A stretch of 55,144 bases of DNA from Pseudomonadota bacterium (lineage in GTDB: Bacteria; Pseudomonadota; Alphaproteobacteria; Sphingomonadales; Sphingomonadaceae). Of this stretch, positions 41,451 through 49,381 are shown piece by piece (the first letter of the stretch is position 1; each line of letters opens with the position of its first letter). The stretch spans positions 1-55,144 of the forward strand of contig JAEWCW010000057.1 of NCBI GenBank assembly GCA_023390415.1, written 5' to 3'. Under the pieces are notes generated by a model that ran no database searches, was not told where the DNA came from, and saw only the letters and a program-made list of their open reading frames with translations. Both the position numbers and the translations under genes were made by a program.

Positions 41451-42911
41451 ATGATCCTGGTCATCGATGCGGGGACGACGAGCAGCCGAGCGATGCTCTT
41501 CGCCCCGGACGGTGCCTGCCGCGGCTGCGCCCAGAGCGAGCTGACGCAGCATTATCCCGAGCCGGGCTGGGTCGAGCATGATGCGGAGGAGATTTGGCAG
41601 ACCAGCCTCGCCTGCGCTCGGGAGATGGTGGAAGCGGCGGGCGGCGCTTCCAAAATCGCGGCGATGGGAATCGCCAACCAGCGCGAGACGGTGGCCTTCT
41701 GGAGCCGGCGGAGCGGCCGCGCACTCGCCCCCGCGATCGTCTGGCAGGATCGGCGGACGGCCGCGCTATGCGCTCGGCTCAAGGAGGAAGGGCGCGAGCC
41801 CAGCATCCAGGCACGCACCGGCCTCCTGCTCGATCCCTATTTCAGCGCCACCAAGATCGCCTGGGCGCTCGAGCATTGGCCGCAGCTTCGCGAGGCCGGC
41901 GACGACCTTTGCATCGGCACGATCGAATCCTGGCTGGTCTTCAAGCTCACCGGCGGCGTCCATGTTTCGGATGCCACCAACGCCTCGCGCACGGCGCTAA
42001 TGGACATCACGTCCGGGCTCTGGGACGCCGGCTTGCTGGACCTGTTCGACGTTCCGCCCAAAGCGCTGCCGGAGATCGTCGATTGCGCCGGCCTGCTTGG
42101 CGAGACCGATCCCAACCATTTCGGCACCTCGATCCCGATCGCCGGAATGGCGGGCGACCAGCAGGCGGCGGCGATCGGCCAGGCCTGCTTGGCGGAAGGC
42201 GAGACCAAGGCGACCTACGGCACCGGCGCCTTCGTCCTGACCAATAGCGGCGCCCATCCCAAGGCCAGCCGAAACCGCTTGCTCTCGACCATCGCCTGGC
42301 AGCTCGGCGGCACCCGCGCCTATGCGCTCGAAGGCTCGGTGTTCGTCGCCGGCAGCCTGGTCAAATGGCTGCGCGACGCGCTCGGCCTGATCGCGACCGC
42401 AGCGGAGACCGAGGCGCTCGCCCGCTCGGTGCCGGACAATGGTGGGGTCAGCATCGTCCCCGCGCTCGCCGGGCTCGGCGCGCCACACTGGGCGCCGGAG
42501 GCGCGCGCGGCAGTCACCGGCCTCAGCTTCGGCACCGGCCGCGCCCACATCCTCCGCGCCGCCTTGGAGGCGATGGCGCACCAGACCCACGATCTGATGC
42601 GCGCCTTCGCCGCCGACGGCGCGGCCTGGGAGTGTCTCAAGATCGACGGCGGAATGGCCGCGAACGACTGGATGGCCCAGGACCTCGCCGACATGCTCGA
42701 TCTCGAGGTCGAGCGCCCCGCCTTCGTCGAGACGACCGCGCTCGGCGCCGCCATGCTCGCCGGCCTCGGCTGCGGGATGTTCGCGGGCCTGGAGGAAGCC
42801 GCCTCGATGCGCGGCGCGGTGCAGCGCTTCACGCCGGCGATGCAGGCGGAGGTGCGGGACCGGCGGGTGGAGGGATGGGCGAAGGCGGTCGAGCGGGTGC
42901 TTCGAGCGTGA
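41451..42911 (+). CDS. glpK: Glycerol kinase
   Basis: The enzyme phosphorylates glycerol with ATP. The start at 41451 gives MILVIDAGTTSSRAMLFAPD and 486 residues, the usual length (about 495). Family signatures: VIDAGTTSSRA (phosphate 1), GIANQRETVAFW, FKLTGGVHVSDATNASRTAL, IAGMAGDQQAAAIGQ, ATYGTGAFVLTN and MAANDWMAQDLADML. The stop at 42909-42911 is followed at the very next base by REPIN C. Together with glpD it forms the glycerol breakdown pathway. The frame upstream of 41451 is open but overlaps glpD and has no good ribosome-binding site. Confidence 0.95.
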   Translation: MILVIDAGTTSSRAMLFAPDGACRGCAQSELTQHYPEPGWVEHDAEEIWQTSLACAREMVEAAGGASKIAAMGIANQRETVAFWSRRSGRALAPAIVWQDRRTAALCARLKEEGREPSIQARTGLLLDPYFSATKIAWALEHWPQLREAGDDLCIGTIESWLVFKLTGGVHVSDATNASRTALMDITSGLWDAGLLDLFDVPPKALPEIVDCAGLLGETDPNHFGTSIPIAGMAGDQQAAAIGQACLAEGETKATYGTGAFVLTNSGAHPKASRNRLLSTIAWQLGGTRAYALEGSVFVAGSLVKWLRDALGLIATAAETEALARSVPDNGGVSIVPALAGLGAPHWAPEARAAVTGLSFGTGRAHILRAALEAMAHQTHDLMRAFAADGAAWECLKIDGGMAANDWMAQDLADMLDLEVERPAFVETTALGAAMLAGLGCGMFAGLEEAASMRGAVQRFTPAMQAEVRDRRVEGWAKAVERVLRA

Positions 42912-43028
42912 CCCGTCACCCCAGCGAAGGCTGGGGTCTCAGAGGGAGTTCGCGCAAGAGTCCCTGCACGCTGCATTGACCCCACCGACTTCTCGTCCTG
43001 AGATCCCGGCCTTCGCCGGGATGACGGT
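42912..43028. repeat. REPIN-like element C between glpK and mmsB
   Basis: Left arm ACCCCAGC-GAAG-GCTGGGGT (42918-42937), right arm ATCCCGGC-CTTC-GCCGGGAT (43003-43022), inverted, about 65 bases apart. The left arm differs from the others by a compensating A-T to C-G change in the stem (T to C and A to G), so pairing is kept. It fills nearly the whole space between two converging genes and may end both transcripts. Confidence 0.8.
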
Positions 43029-43033
43029 CTCGC

Positions 43034-43972
43034 TCAGACCTTGCTTCCGACGGCCGGCGAAGGGGCCCCCGCGCCGTCCGGCGCGACCCAGCTGTCGTCG
43101 ATCATCTTGATGATGCCCGAGAAATCCTTGCCGCCGCCGCCGAGCCCCTCGGCGAAGCGGGTGTAGAGCTCCTCCGCGGCCGCGCCCATCGGCGTATAGG
43201 CGTCGGCGGCCTGCGCCGCCTCCATGGCAAGGCGCAGGTCCTTCAGCATCAAGGCCGCCGCGAAGCCGCCATCATAATTGCGGTCCGCCGGGGTTTCCGG
43301 GCCAACCCCGGGAACTGGGCAATAGCTGGTCATCGACCAGCATTGGCCCGACGCTTTGGACGAGATGTCGAAGAAGGTCTGCGGGTCGAGCCCGAGCTTC
43401 TGGGCCATGACGAAGGTCTCGCAGGTCGCGACCATCGATGCGCCGAGCAGCATGTTGTTGCAGATCTTGGCGGCCTGGCCCGCTCCCGCCGCGCCGGCAT
43501 GGATCACGGCCTTGCCCATCAAGGCGAGCAGGGGCTCGGCGCGGGCGAAGGCCGCGTCGGTGCCGCCGACCATGAAGGTGAGGGTGCCCGCTTCCGCCGC
43601 GGCGATTCCGCCGGAGACGGGCGCGTCGACCATCTGGTAACCGGCGGCGTCCGCCTTGCCGATCTCCTCGCGTGCGGTGGCGACGTCGATGGTCGAGCAG
43701 TCGATCAGGATCGCGCTGGTCGGCGCGGTGCCGATGACGCTGGTCTCATAGACCTCGCGGACATGCTTGCCGGCCGGGAGCATGGTGACCACCGCTTCGG
43801 CGCCCTCCACCGCCTCCGCGGCCGATCCGGCCCGCGTGCAGCCCGAAGCCTCGGCCTTGGCGAGCGCCGCCTCGGAGAGGTCGAAGGCGCGCACTTCGTG
43901 CCCGGCCTTGGCGAGGTTCGCCGCCATGCCGCTGCCCATGTTGCCGAGCCCGATGAATGCGATTCGTGCCAT
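43034..43972 (-). CDS. mmsB: 3-hydroxyisobutyrate dehydrogenase
   Basis: This NAD-dependent enzyme of valine breakdown oxidises 3-hydroxyisobutyrate to methylmalonate semialdehyde. I start it at 43972 (MARIAFIGLGNMGSGMAANL) with GGAG seven bases upstream; 312 residues, which fits family size. The dinucleotide site is IGLGNMGSGMAANLAKAGH, substrate loop DAPVSGGIAAAEAGTLTFM, and catalytic Lys in GAAGAGQAAKICNNML. The C-terminal GGGKDFSGIIKMID is typical of the mmsB branch. The next gene upstream on the strand, a crotonase, would fit the same pathway. Confidence 0.94.
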   Translation of the reverse strand: MARIAFIGLGNMGSGMAANLAKAGHEVRAFDLSEAALAKAEASGCTRAGSAAEAVEGAEAVVTMLPAGKHVREVYETSVIGTAPTSAILIDCSTIDVATAREEIGKADAAGYQMVDAPVSGGIAAAEAGTLTFMVGGTDAAFARAEPLLALMGKAVIHAGAAGAGQAAKICNNMLLGASMVATCETFVMAQKLGLDPQTFFDISSKASGQCWSMTSYCPVPGVGPETPADRNYDGGFAAALMLKDLRLAMEAAQAADAYTPMGAAAEELYTRFAEGLGGGGKDFSGIIKMIDDSWVAPDGAGAPSPAVGSKV

Positions 43973-44001
43973 TTGAAACTCCCTGGGGCGCCGGTGCAAA
44001 T

Positions 44002-44100
44002 CCGTCATCCCAGCGCAGGCTGGGATCTCGGCGGGGTTTAGCTCTGTCTATGCGCCTGCGACATCTTGTCCTGAGATGCCAGCCTTCGCTGGCATGACGG
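44002..44100. repeat. REPIN-like element D between mmsB and the crotonase gene
   Basis: Left arm ATCCCAGC-GCAG-GCTGGGAT (44007-44026), right arm ATGCCAGC-CTTC-GCTGGCAT (44076-44095), inverted, spaced by about 49 bases. It is the shortest of the three pairs. It sits between two co-directional genes, so it may reduce read-through from the crotonase gene into mmsB. Confidence 0.8.
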
Positions 44101-44111
44101 TGTGACCCGAA

Positions 44112-44885
44112 CTAGCGTCCAGTCCACTCCGCCTTACGCTTGTCGACGAAGGCGCTCATGCCTTCCTTCTGGTCCTCGGTGCCAAACAGGCCGTGGAACA
44201 GGCGGCGCTCGAAGACGATGCCCTGCGCCAGGCCGGTCTCAAAGGCAGCGTTGACCATCTCCTTGGTCGCGATCGCGGCGAGCGGCGCCATCGAGGCGAT
44301 CGTCTCGGCGGTCTTCAGCGCCTCGGCGACGAGGTCCGCGGCGGGGACGACCCTGGCGACCAGGCCGGAGCGCTCGGCTTCCTCGGCGCCCATCATCCGG
44401 CCAGTCAGGCACATCTCCATCGCCTTGGCCTTGCCGACGGCGCGGGTCAGGCGCTGCGATCCGCCCATGCCGGGGGTCACGCCGAGCTTGATCTCGGGCT
44501 GGCCGAATTGCGCCGTATCGGCGGCGATGATGAAGTCGGCCATCATCGCGACCTCGCAGCCGCCGCCGAGCGCATAGCCGGCGACCGCGGCGATCCAGGG
44601 CTTGCGGGTCGCGGTGACCTTCTCCCAGCCGGCGAAGAAGTTGGACGAATACATGTCGGCGAAGCCTTGCGACGACATCTCCTTGATGTCGGCACCGGCC
44701 GCGAAGGCCCGCTCTGAGCCGGTGAGGACGGCGCAGCGCCGGCTGTCGTCCGAATCATAGGCCGCGAAGGCCTCGATCAGCTCGGCGAGCACCTGGCTGT
44801 TCAGCGCGTTGAGCGCCTGCGGACGGTTGAGCGTGATCAAGGTGACCGCGCCCTTCTGCTCGACCAAGATGGTCTCGTAAGCCAT
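44112..44885 (-). CDS. Enoyl-CoA hydratase
   Basis: This 257-residue crotonase adds water to 2-enoyl-CoA esters. The oxyanion segments are GSERAFAAGADIKEMSSQ (about 57-74) and AVAGYALGGGCEVAMMADF; the catalytic Glu is in FGQPEIKLGVTPGMGGSQRL, followed by RAVGKAKAMEMCLTGRMMGA. All residues of a working short-chain hydratase are there. It may serve valine or fatty acid breakdown with mmsB; the two are on the same strand but REPIN D lies between. The start ATG at 44885 has GAAGCAGG before it. Confidence 0.93.
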   Translation of the reverse strand: MAYETILVEQKGAVTLITLNRPQALNALNSQVLAELIEAFAAYDSDDSRRCAVLTGSERAFAAGADIKEMSSQGFADMYSSNFFAGWEKVTATRKPWIAAVAGYALGGGCEVAMMADFIIAADTAQFGQPEIKLGVTPGMGGSQRLTRAVGKAKAMEMCLTGRMMGAEEAERSGLVARVVPAADLVAEALKTAETIASMAPLAAIATKEMVNAAFETGLAQGIVFERRLFHGLFGTEDQKEGMSAFVDKRKAEWTGR

Positions 44886-44900
44886 CGAACCTGCTTCCCG

Positions 44901-44949
44901 AAAAGAAACGGGCCGCCCGCTCTCGCGCCAGCGGCGCGGCGGACGGCCC
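44901..44949 (-). terminator. Terminator after the low-complexity lipoprotein gene
   Basis: On the minus strand an 11-bp stem with one mismatch (44939-44949 with 44910-44920) is followed by TTTCTTTTC (complement of 44901-44909). It separates the lipoprotein gene from the crotonase gene. Confidence 0.65.
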
Positions 44950-44959
44950 CCCCCAAGTC

Positions 44960-45256
44960 TTACTGTGCGTCGGTCTTCGGCTCGGCCGCTGCGCCATCGC
45001 CGGTCGGCTTGGAGCCGGCATCGCCCCCGGCCGGAGGCGTGTCGCCGGTCGGCTTGGCGGCCGCGTCGCCCGCGGGAGCGGCGGTGTTGCCGTCGGTCGG
45101 CTTGGCGGCATTGGCGTCGGTCGCGTCGGCCGGAGCGGCCTCGTTCGCGGCCGGCGCAGCCTGATTGTTGGTCTGGTCATTCGCTTCGGCGCCGCTGTTG
45201 CAGGCCGCGAGCGCGAGCAGGGCAGTTGCGCCCAGCATCTTCGTCAGCGTCTTCAT
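44960..45256 (-). CDS. Low-complexity Ala/Pro/Asp lipoprotein
   Basis: The 98-residue protein has a lipoprotein signal (LGATALLALAAC, Cys at 19) and a mature part made almost only of Ala, Asp, Asn, Gly, Pro, Thr and Lys. It contains three imperfect copies of AKPT(D/G)G...A: AAKPTDGNTAAPAGD, AAKPTGDTPPAGGD and GSKPTGDGAAAEP. Such tails act as flexible spacers at the outer membrane. I cannot name a family. It is a single gene with its own terminator. Confidence 0.7.
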   Translation of the reverse strand: MKTLTKMLGATALLALAACNSGAEANDQTNNQAAPAANEAAPADATDANAAKPTDGNTAAPAGDAAAKPTGDTPPAGGDAGSKPTGDGAAAEPKTDAQ

Positions 45257-45329
45257 TAGTCACTCCCTATGGGTGCACGGTCTGGAACGGTGCGGCACGC
45301 ATTCCTAATCGGCGCGATCCGAAAAGCAA

Positions 45330-46109
45330 TCAGTCCGAGTCGGCGAGCTCGATCCAGGTCGGCGCATGGTCGCTCGCCCCCGGCCGGCCGCGCAGCTCGC
45401 GGTCCACGCCTGCGGCCTTCAGCCGGGACCCAGCGCGGTCATTGAGCAGCAGATGGTCGATCCTTATGCCCGCATTCCGCTCCCACGCGCGGCGCCAATA
45501 ATCCCAGAAGGTGTAGATGCGCTCGTCGGGATGGAGATGGCGCAATGCGTCGGTCCAGCCTTGGCCGAGCAGCCTGCGATAGAGCGCGCGCGGCTCCGGC
45601 TGGAACAGGGCGTCGTCAAGCCAGCGCTCCGGCTTGTAGACGTCGAGATCTTCGGGGATGACGTTGTAGTCGCCGGCCAGGACGATCGGGCAATCGACCG
45701 ACTGGAGTTCGGCCGCATGCGCGATCAGCCGCTCCAGCCAAGCCAGCTTGTAGGCGAATTTGTCCGTGCCCACCGGGTTGCCGTTGGGCGCGTAGAGGCC
45801 GCCGACCAGCACGCCGTTCACAGCCGCCTCGATATAGCGCGCCTGGCTGTCGTCCGCGTCGCCGGGAAGCGCGCGCCGGGTCTCGACCGGCTCAGCGCCG
45901 CGGGCGAGGATGGCGACTCCGTTCCACCGGCTCTGCCCCTGCCAGATCGCGCCGTAGCCGGCCTTCTCGATCGGCCCCCTCGGAAACTTCTCCTGCGGCG
46001 CCTTCAGCTCCTGCAGGCAGACGACGTCCGGCTTGGTCTCTGCCAGCCACTCGAGCAGCAATTCCAGCCGCTTGTTCACCCCGTTCACGTTGAAAGTCGT
46101 GATCCGCAT
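45330..46109 (-). CDS. xth: Exodeoxyribonuclease III / AP endonuclease
   Basis: This DNA-repair enzyme of 259 residues cuts at abasic sites and removes 3' blocks. The magnesium and catalytic motifs are ITTFNVNGVNKR at the start, CLQELKAP (Glu), GGLYAPNGNP, AGDYNVIPEDLDVY, RIDHLLLN and SDHAPTWIEL (catalytic Asp-His). All are in place. It is divergent from the patatin gene across a 153-base region that holds a long palindrome. Confidence 0.96.
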   Translation of the reverse strand: MRITTFNVNGVNKRLELLLEWLAETKPDVVCLQELKAPQEKFPRGPIEKAGYGAIWQGQSRWNGVAILARGAEPVETRRALPGDADDSQARYIEAAVNGVLVGGLYAPNGNPVGTDKFAYKLAWLERLIAHAAELQSVDCPIVLAGDYNVIPEDLDVYKPERWLDDALFQPEPRALYRRLLGQGWTDALRHLHPDERIYTFWDYWRRAWERNAGIRIDHLLLNDRAGSRLKAAGVDRELRGRPGASDHAPTWIELADSD

Positions 46110-46146
46110 GGCCGCTCAATGCGCGAGTGCGGCGCGGGGGTTCAGC

Positions 46147-46171
46147 CATTGGGTCCGAATCGGACCCAATG
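46147..46171. promoter_or_regulatory. 25-bp perfect palindrome upstream of the patatin gene
   Basis: Two perfect 12-base arms, CATTGGGTCCGA (46147-46158) and TCGGACCCAATG (46160-46171), flank a single central base. It lies between the divergent xth and patatin genes, 38 bases from the xth start. CTATAT (46195-46200) downstream could be the -10 box of the patatin gene. The palindrome is the size of a dimeric repressor site. It could also form a hairpin in the xth leader. Confidence 0.5.
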
Positions 46172-46262
46172 GACCCGCAAAGGCCTCTGCTCTGCTATAT
46201 GTTTCCGGTGCCGGCACGACTCGCGGCTGGGGGCGCCGCGGCCGGCAGGCTGGGGGGACGGC

Positions 46263-49082
46263 ATGAGCGATTCGAGACCGACGGAGCGCGAGGCTTGCGG
46301 CCAAGCGGCGACCGGAACACGGGCGGTCACGTCGGAGGACGTGCTTCGCGAGGAATATTGCTGGCTCTACGGCAGCGCCAACGCGCCCGAGGATGAGGCC
46401 GATTACTGCTCCAAGGTCCAGCATCAGGAGCAGGCGGCCTTGTGCCTCTCCGGGGGTGGAATCCGCAGCGCATCCTTCGCGCTCGGCGTGCTTCAAGCGC
46501 TCAGCCGGAAGCGGATACTGACCGGCTTCCACTATCTCAGCACCGTCTCGGGCGGCGGCTATATCGGAAGCTTCGTCGAGCGCTGGATCAGCGAGTCCCC
46601 AAGGGGCGCGGACGACGTCATGCATGGCCTCTCGGATCGTCGCGAGCGGCCCGAAATCAAGGCGCTCCGCGAATATTCCAACTTCATCACGCCGCGCGTG
46701 GGCCTCGGTTCGAACGACACCTGGACCGCGGTCGCGATCTCGATCCGAAACATCATCGTCAACTGGTTCGTGTTCCTGCCGCTCCTGCTCCTGGTCGCGC
46801 TGCTTCCGAACCTGTTCTACAGCGGCGTTCGCTCGGTGCCGATCGCCGTCGCCCGCCGATGGTGGTTCGATGAAGCGCTGCTGGCCGGAGCGGGGCTCTG
46901 CATCTTCCTGTCGGTCGCCTTCACCATCCCGCTGCTCGTCAGCTATCGGAGCCACCGCCTCGCGGTCCGACCGGGCGCCGGCGACAGCTGGCTGTTCGTC
47001 CGGGTTATCCTGCCCATCCTGATCTGGGCGACGCTCGGCACCCTCGCTTTGGCGCCGGAATTACTGGACGTTCTCGCCAAGGCGGAAGGCGGGATCGACA
47101 CTGCCTGGCCTGCGGGCGGCAAGCTCGCCCTCGCCACCTTCGGTGCGATGCTTCTCGGCTGGTTATTGGCGGCATTCCGGGTGCAGGCTGAGAACCGCTC
47201 GACATTCTGGCGCGACGCGATCGTATGGCCGATGAGCTTCCTGTTCGTGTCCCTGTGGACGCTCGCGTGGCCGCTGCTCTTCGCTCGCGTCGTCGAGGGT
47301 CCGGACCCGAATTGGAATGCGGCGCTGCTCACGGTTCTCACCCCCTTGTGGCTCACGGGGGCGACGATGATGGCGGCAGTCGTGTTCGTGGCCTTTCGCC
47401 GCTCCCAGGGGCCGAGGATCAAGCCCGATGCCGATCGCGAACTGATAGCCCGTATCTCGGCGATCAAGTTCAAGCCGATGCTCGGCTGGGCCGTGGCCGG
47501 ATTTTCGGCCCTTCTGCTCAGCGACATATTGCGGAGCTGGAATGCTGGCGACCTGTCGATCTCCTCGGTTATCGCGGCACTTGCCGGCGGCAGTGCGGTG
47601 GCCGGAGGCCGGAGCGCAAAGAGCGGGAATTCGCTGACCGAGTCCGGCGCCTCGCTTTTCCGCATCATCCCGATGTCGATGCTCATCTCGATCGCGACCT
47701 TTCTCTTCATCGTCGCGATGTTCGTCCTGCTGGGCGGCCTCGAATTCCGCCTGGCCGCCTTTCTCGAGAAACCGCTTCGAGCCGAGCTAGGCGATGTCCC
47801 GTGGCTCGACTGGGTCGATCCCTGGGTCGCGGCCCATTTCGGAATCGCTCTCGTGCTTTCGTTGCTGCTCTGGATCTTCTCGACGGAGATCGAGGCCAAT
47901 CGCTTTTCGCTGAACGGCCTCTATCGCAATCGGCTTGCCCGCGCCTTCCTCGGCGCCGCGAGGGCAACGGCCGATCCGCCGCGCGATCCCAATCCGTTCA
48001 CCGGCTTCGACAGCTACGACAATATCCGGATGCACCTGCTTCGCGGCGAGCCGGGCGCGGCGAGCGGGCCACGCGTCCTCTTTCCGGTGATCAATTGTGC
48101 TCTGAACGTGACCCGAAGTGAGAATCTCGCCTGGCAGGAACGCCAAGCCCAGCCTTTCATCTTCTCGCCGCTCTACAGTGGCGGGGGATCGCTGCGAGGA
48201 GGCGCCGGCGCCTATGTCTCGTCCGCCTGCTATGGCGGAAGCGAACCGGACCTCGCGCTAGCTTCGAGCACGGGCGTGACCCTGGCGACGGCGATGTCGA
48301 TCTCCGGCGCCGCTGCCAGCCCGAACATGGGCTATCATTCGTCCGCCGCCACCGCCTTCCTGATGACGTTGTTCAACGTCCGACTCGGCGCCTGGCTGCC
48401 CAACCCTGCGCGCGCAGCCGATCTACCGGACGAGATGACTCGGTCCAGCCCGAGGAATTCGCTTCGTCCCCTCCTGGCGGAACTCGGCGGGTCAACCGAC
48501 GATCGCGGGGAGGACGTCTACCTGTCCGACGGCGGGCATTTCGAGAATCTGGGGCTCTACGAGATGCTTCGCCGGCGCTGCACCTATATCGTGGTCAGCG
48601 ATGCCGGCGCGGACCCCCTTTGCGCCTTCGGGGATCTCGGCGGTGCGGTCCGGAAGGCGAAGATCGATTTCGACATCGACATCGAGTTCGGACGGCTCTG
48701 CATCGCCAGGCGTGACCCCGACCCGATCCCGGAACCACAGCTTGCCTGGGCGATCGGCAAGGTGGCCTATCCCGAAGGCGGAACCGGGACGATCCTCTAT
48801 CTGAAGCCGAGCTATTTCGACGACGAACTCCCGGTCGACGTCATTTCCTACGCGAACGAGAGCGCGACCTTTCCGCACGAATCGACGGGCGATCAGTGGT
48901 TCTCGGAATCGCAGTTCGAGAGCTACCGCAACCTCGGATTCCACTTCGCGGACAAGCTGGGCCCAGGCATGACCGAAGCGACCGTCAGGGCCTTCTTCCA
49001 TGCGGCCGAGGAGGATTACACGACGCAGCTCAACCCGCAGCCGCTGCCGCCCGGGCCGGATCAGGTCCCGACGCCGGGCTAG
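46263..49082 (+). CDS. Large patatin-like acyl hydrolase with multi-pass membrane insert
   Basis: The 939-residue protein carries a patatin-type lipid acyl hydrolase split into two parts. Near the N-terminus CLSGGGIRSASFALGVLQAL (61-80) is the oxyanion loop and YLSTVSGGGYIGSF holds the nucleophile, probably S96. The catalytic Asp, D756, is in YLSDGGHFENLGLYEML. Between them, about residues 150-560, are roughly nine hydrophobic spans (for example WFVFLPLLLLVALLPNLFY, FGAMLLGWLLAAF, FGIALVLSLLLWIFS). The S-x-S-x-G element reads T-V-S-G-G, a variation of G-x-S-x-G. It is probably an inner-membrane enzyme that frees fatty acids from phospholipids. The start at 46263 follows GGGGGGAC. It converges with the DUF3297 gene three bases away. 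Confidence 0.83.
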   Translation: MSDSRPTEREACGQAATGTRAVTSEDVLREEYCWLYGSANAPEDEADYCSKVQHQEQAALCLSGGGIRSASFALGVLQALSRKRILTGFHYLSTVSGGGYIGSFVERWISESPRGADDVMHGLSDRRERPEIKALREYSNFITPRVGLGSNDTWTAVAISIRNIIVNWFVFLPLLLLVALLPNLFYSGVRSVPIAVARRWWFDEALLAGAGLCIFLSVAFTIPLLVSYRSHRLAVRPGAGDSWLFVRVILPILIWATLGTLALAPELLDVLAKAEGGIDTAWPAGGKLALATFGAMLLGWLLAAFRVQAENRSTFWRDAIVWPMSFLFVSLWTLAWPLLFARVVEGPDPNWNAALLTVLTPLWLTGATMMAAVVFVAFRRSQGPRIKPDADRELIARISAIKFKPMLGWAVAGFSALLLSDILRSWNAGDLSISSVIAALAGGSAVAGGRSAKSGNSLTESGASLFRIIPMSMLISIATFLFIVAMFVLLGGLEFRLAAFLEKPLRAELGDVPWLDWVDPWVAAHFGIALVLSLLLWIFSTEIEANRFSLNGLYRNRLARAFLGAARATADPPRDPNPFTGFDSYDNIRMHLLRGEPGAASGPRVLFPVINCALNVTRSENLAWQERQAQPFIFSPLYSGGGSLRGGAGAYVSSACYGGSEPDLALASSTGVTLATAMSISGAAASPNMGYHSSAATAFLMTLFNVRLGAWLPNPARAADLPDEMTRSSPRNSLRPLLAELGGSTDDRGEDVYLSDGGHFENLGLYEMLRRRCTYIVVSDAGADPLCAFGDLGGAVRKAKIDFDIDIEFGRLCIARRDPDPIPEPQLAWAIGKVAYPEGGTGTILYLKPSYFDDELPVDVISYANESATFPHESTGDQWFSESQFESYRNLGFHFADKLGPGMTEATVRAFFHAAEEDYTTQLNPQPLPPGPDQVPTPG

Positions 49083-49085
49083 CGC

Positions 49086-49364
49086 CTAGGCGTCGCCCTC
49101 GGCCGCGGCTTCCTCGCCGCCTTCGGCCTGGTCCTGGTACCAGGCCTCGACGGGCCCGGAGAGCTTGATCGTCACCGGATTGCCGTAGCGGTCGAGCGCC
49201 TTGCCGGCGGCGACCCGGATCCAGCCTTCGGAGATGCAATATTCCTCGACGTCGGTGCGCTCGCGCTCCTTGAAGCGGATCCCGACCCCGCGGCGAAGCG
49301 CGTCCCCGTCGAAATGCGGGCTCCGGGGGTTGATCGAGAGGTGGTCGGGGGGCGTGTCCGCCAT
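49086..49364 (-). CDS. DUF3297 family protein
   Basis: I start this at 49364 (MADTPPDHLSINPRSPHFDG), giving 92 residues. The family is small and of unknown function: core LRRGVGIRFKERERTDVEEY, CISEGWIRVAAGK, LDRYGNPVTIKLSGPVEAWY; the acidic tail EGGEEAAAEGDA is typical. It is cytoplasmic. It lies 17 bases downstream of the second DUF885 gene on the same strand and may be co-transcribed with it. Open sequence upstream of 49364 is the shadow of that gene. Confidence 0.86.
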   Translation of the reverse strand: MADTPPDHLSINPRSPHFDGDALRRGVGIRFKERERTDVEEYCISEGWIRVAAGKALDRYGNPVTIKLSGPVEAWYQDQAEGGEEAAAEGDA

Positions 49365-49381
49365 GATGTTGAAGCTCCTGC

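Noticed and set aside
45366..46262. 299-codon extension before the patatin gene
   Set aside because: It is the antisense shadow of xth; homology-like sequence starts only after 46263.
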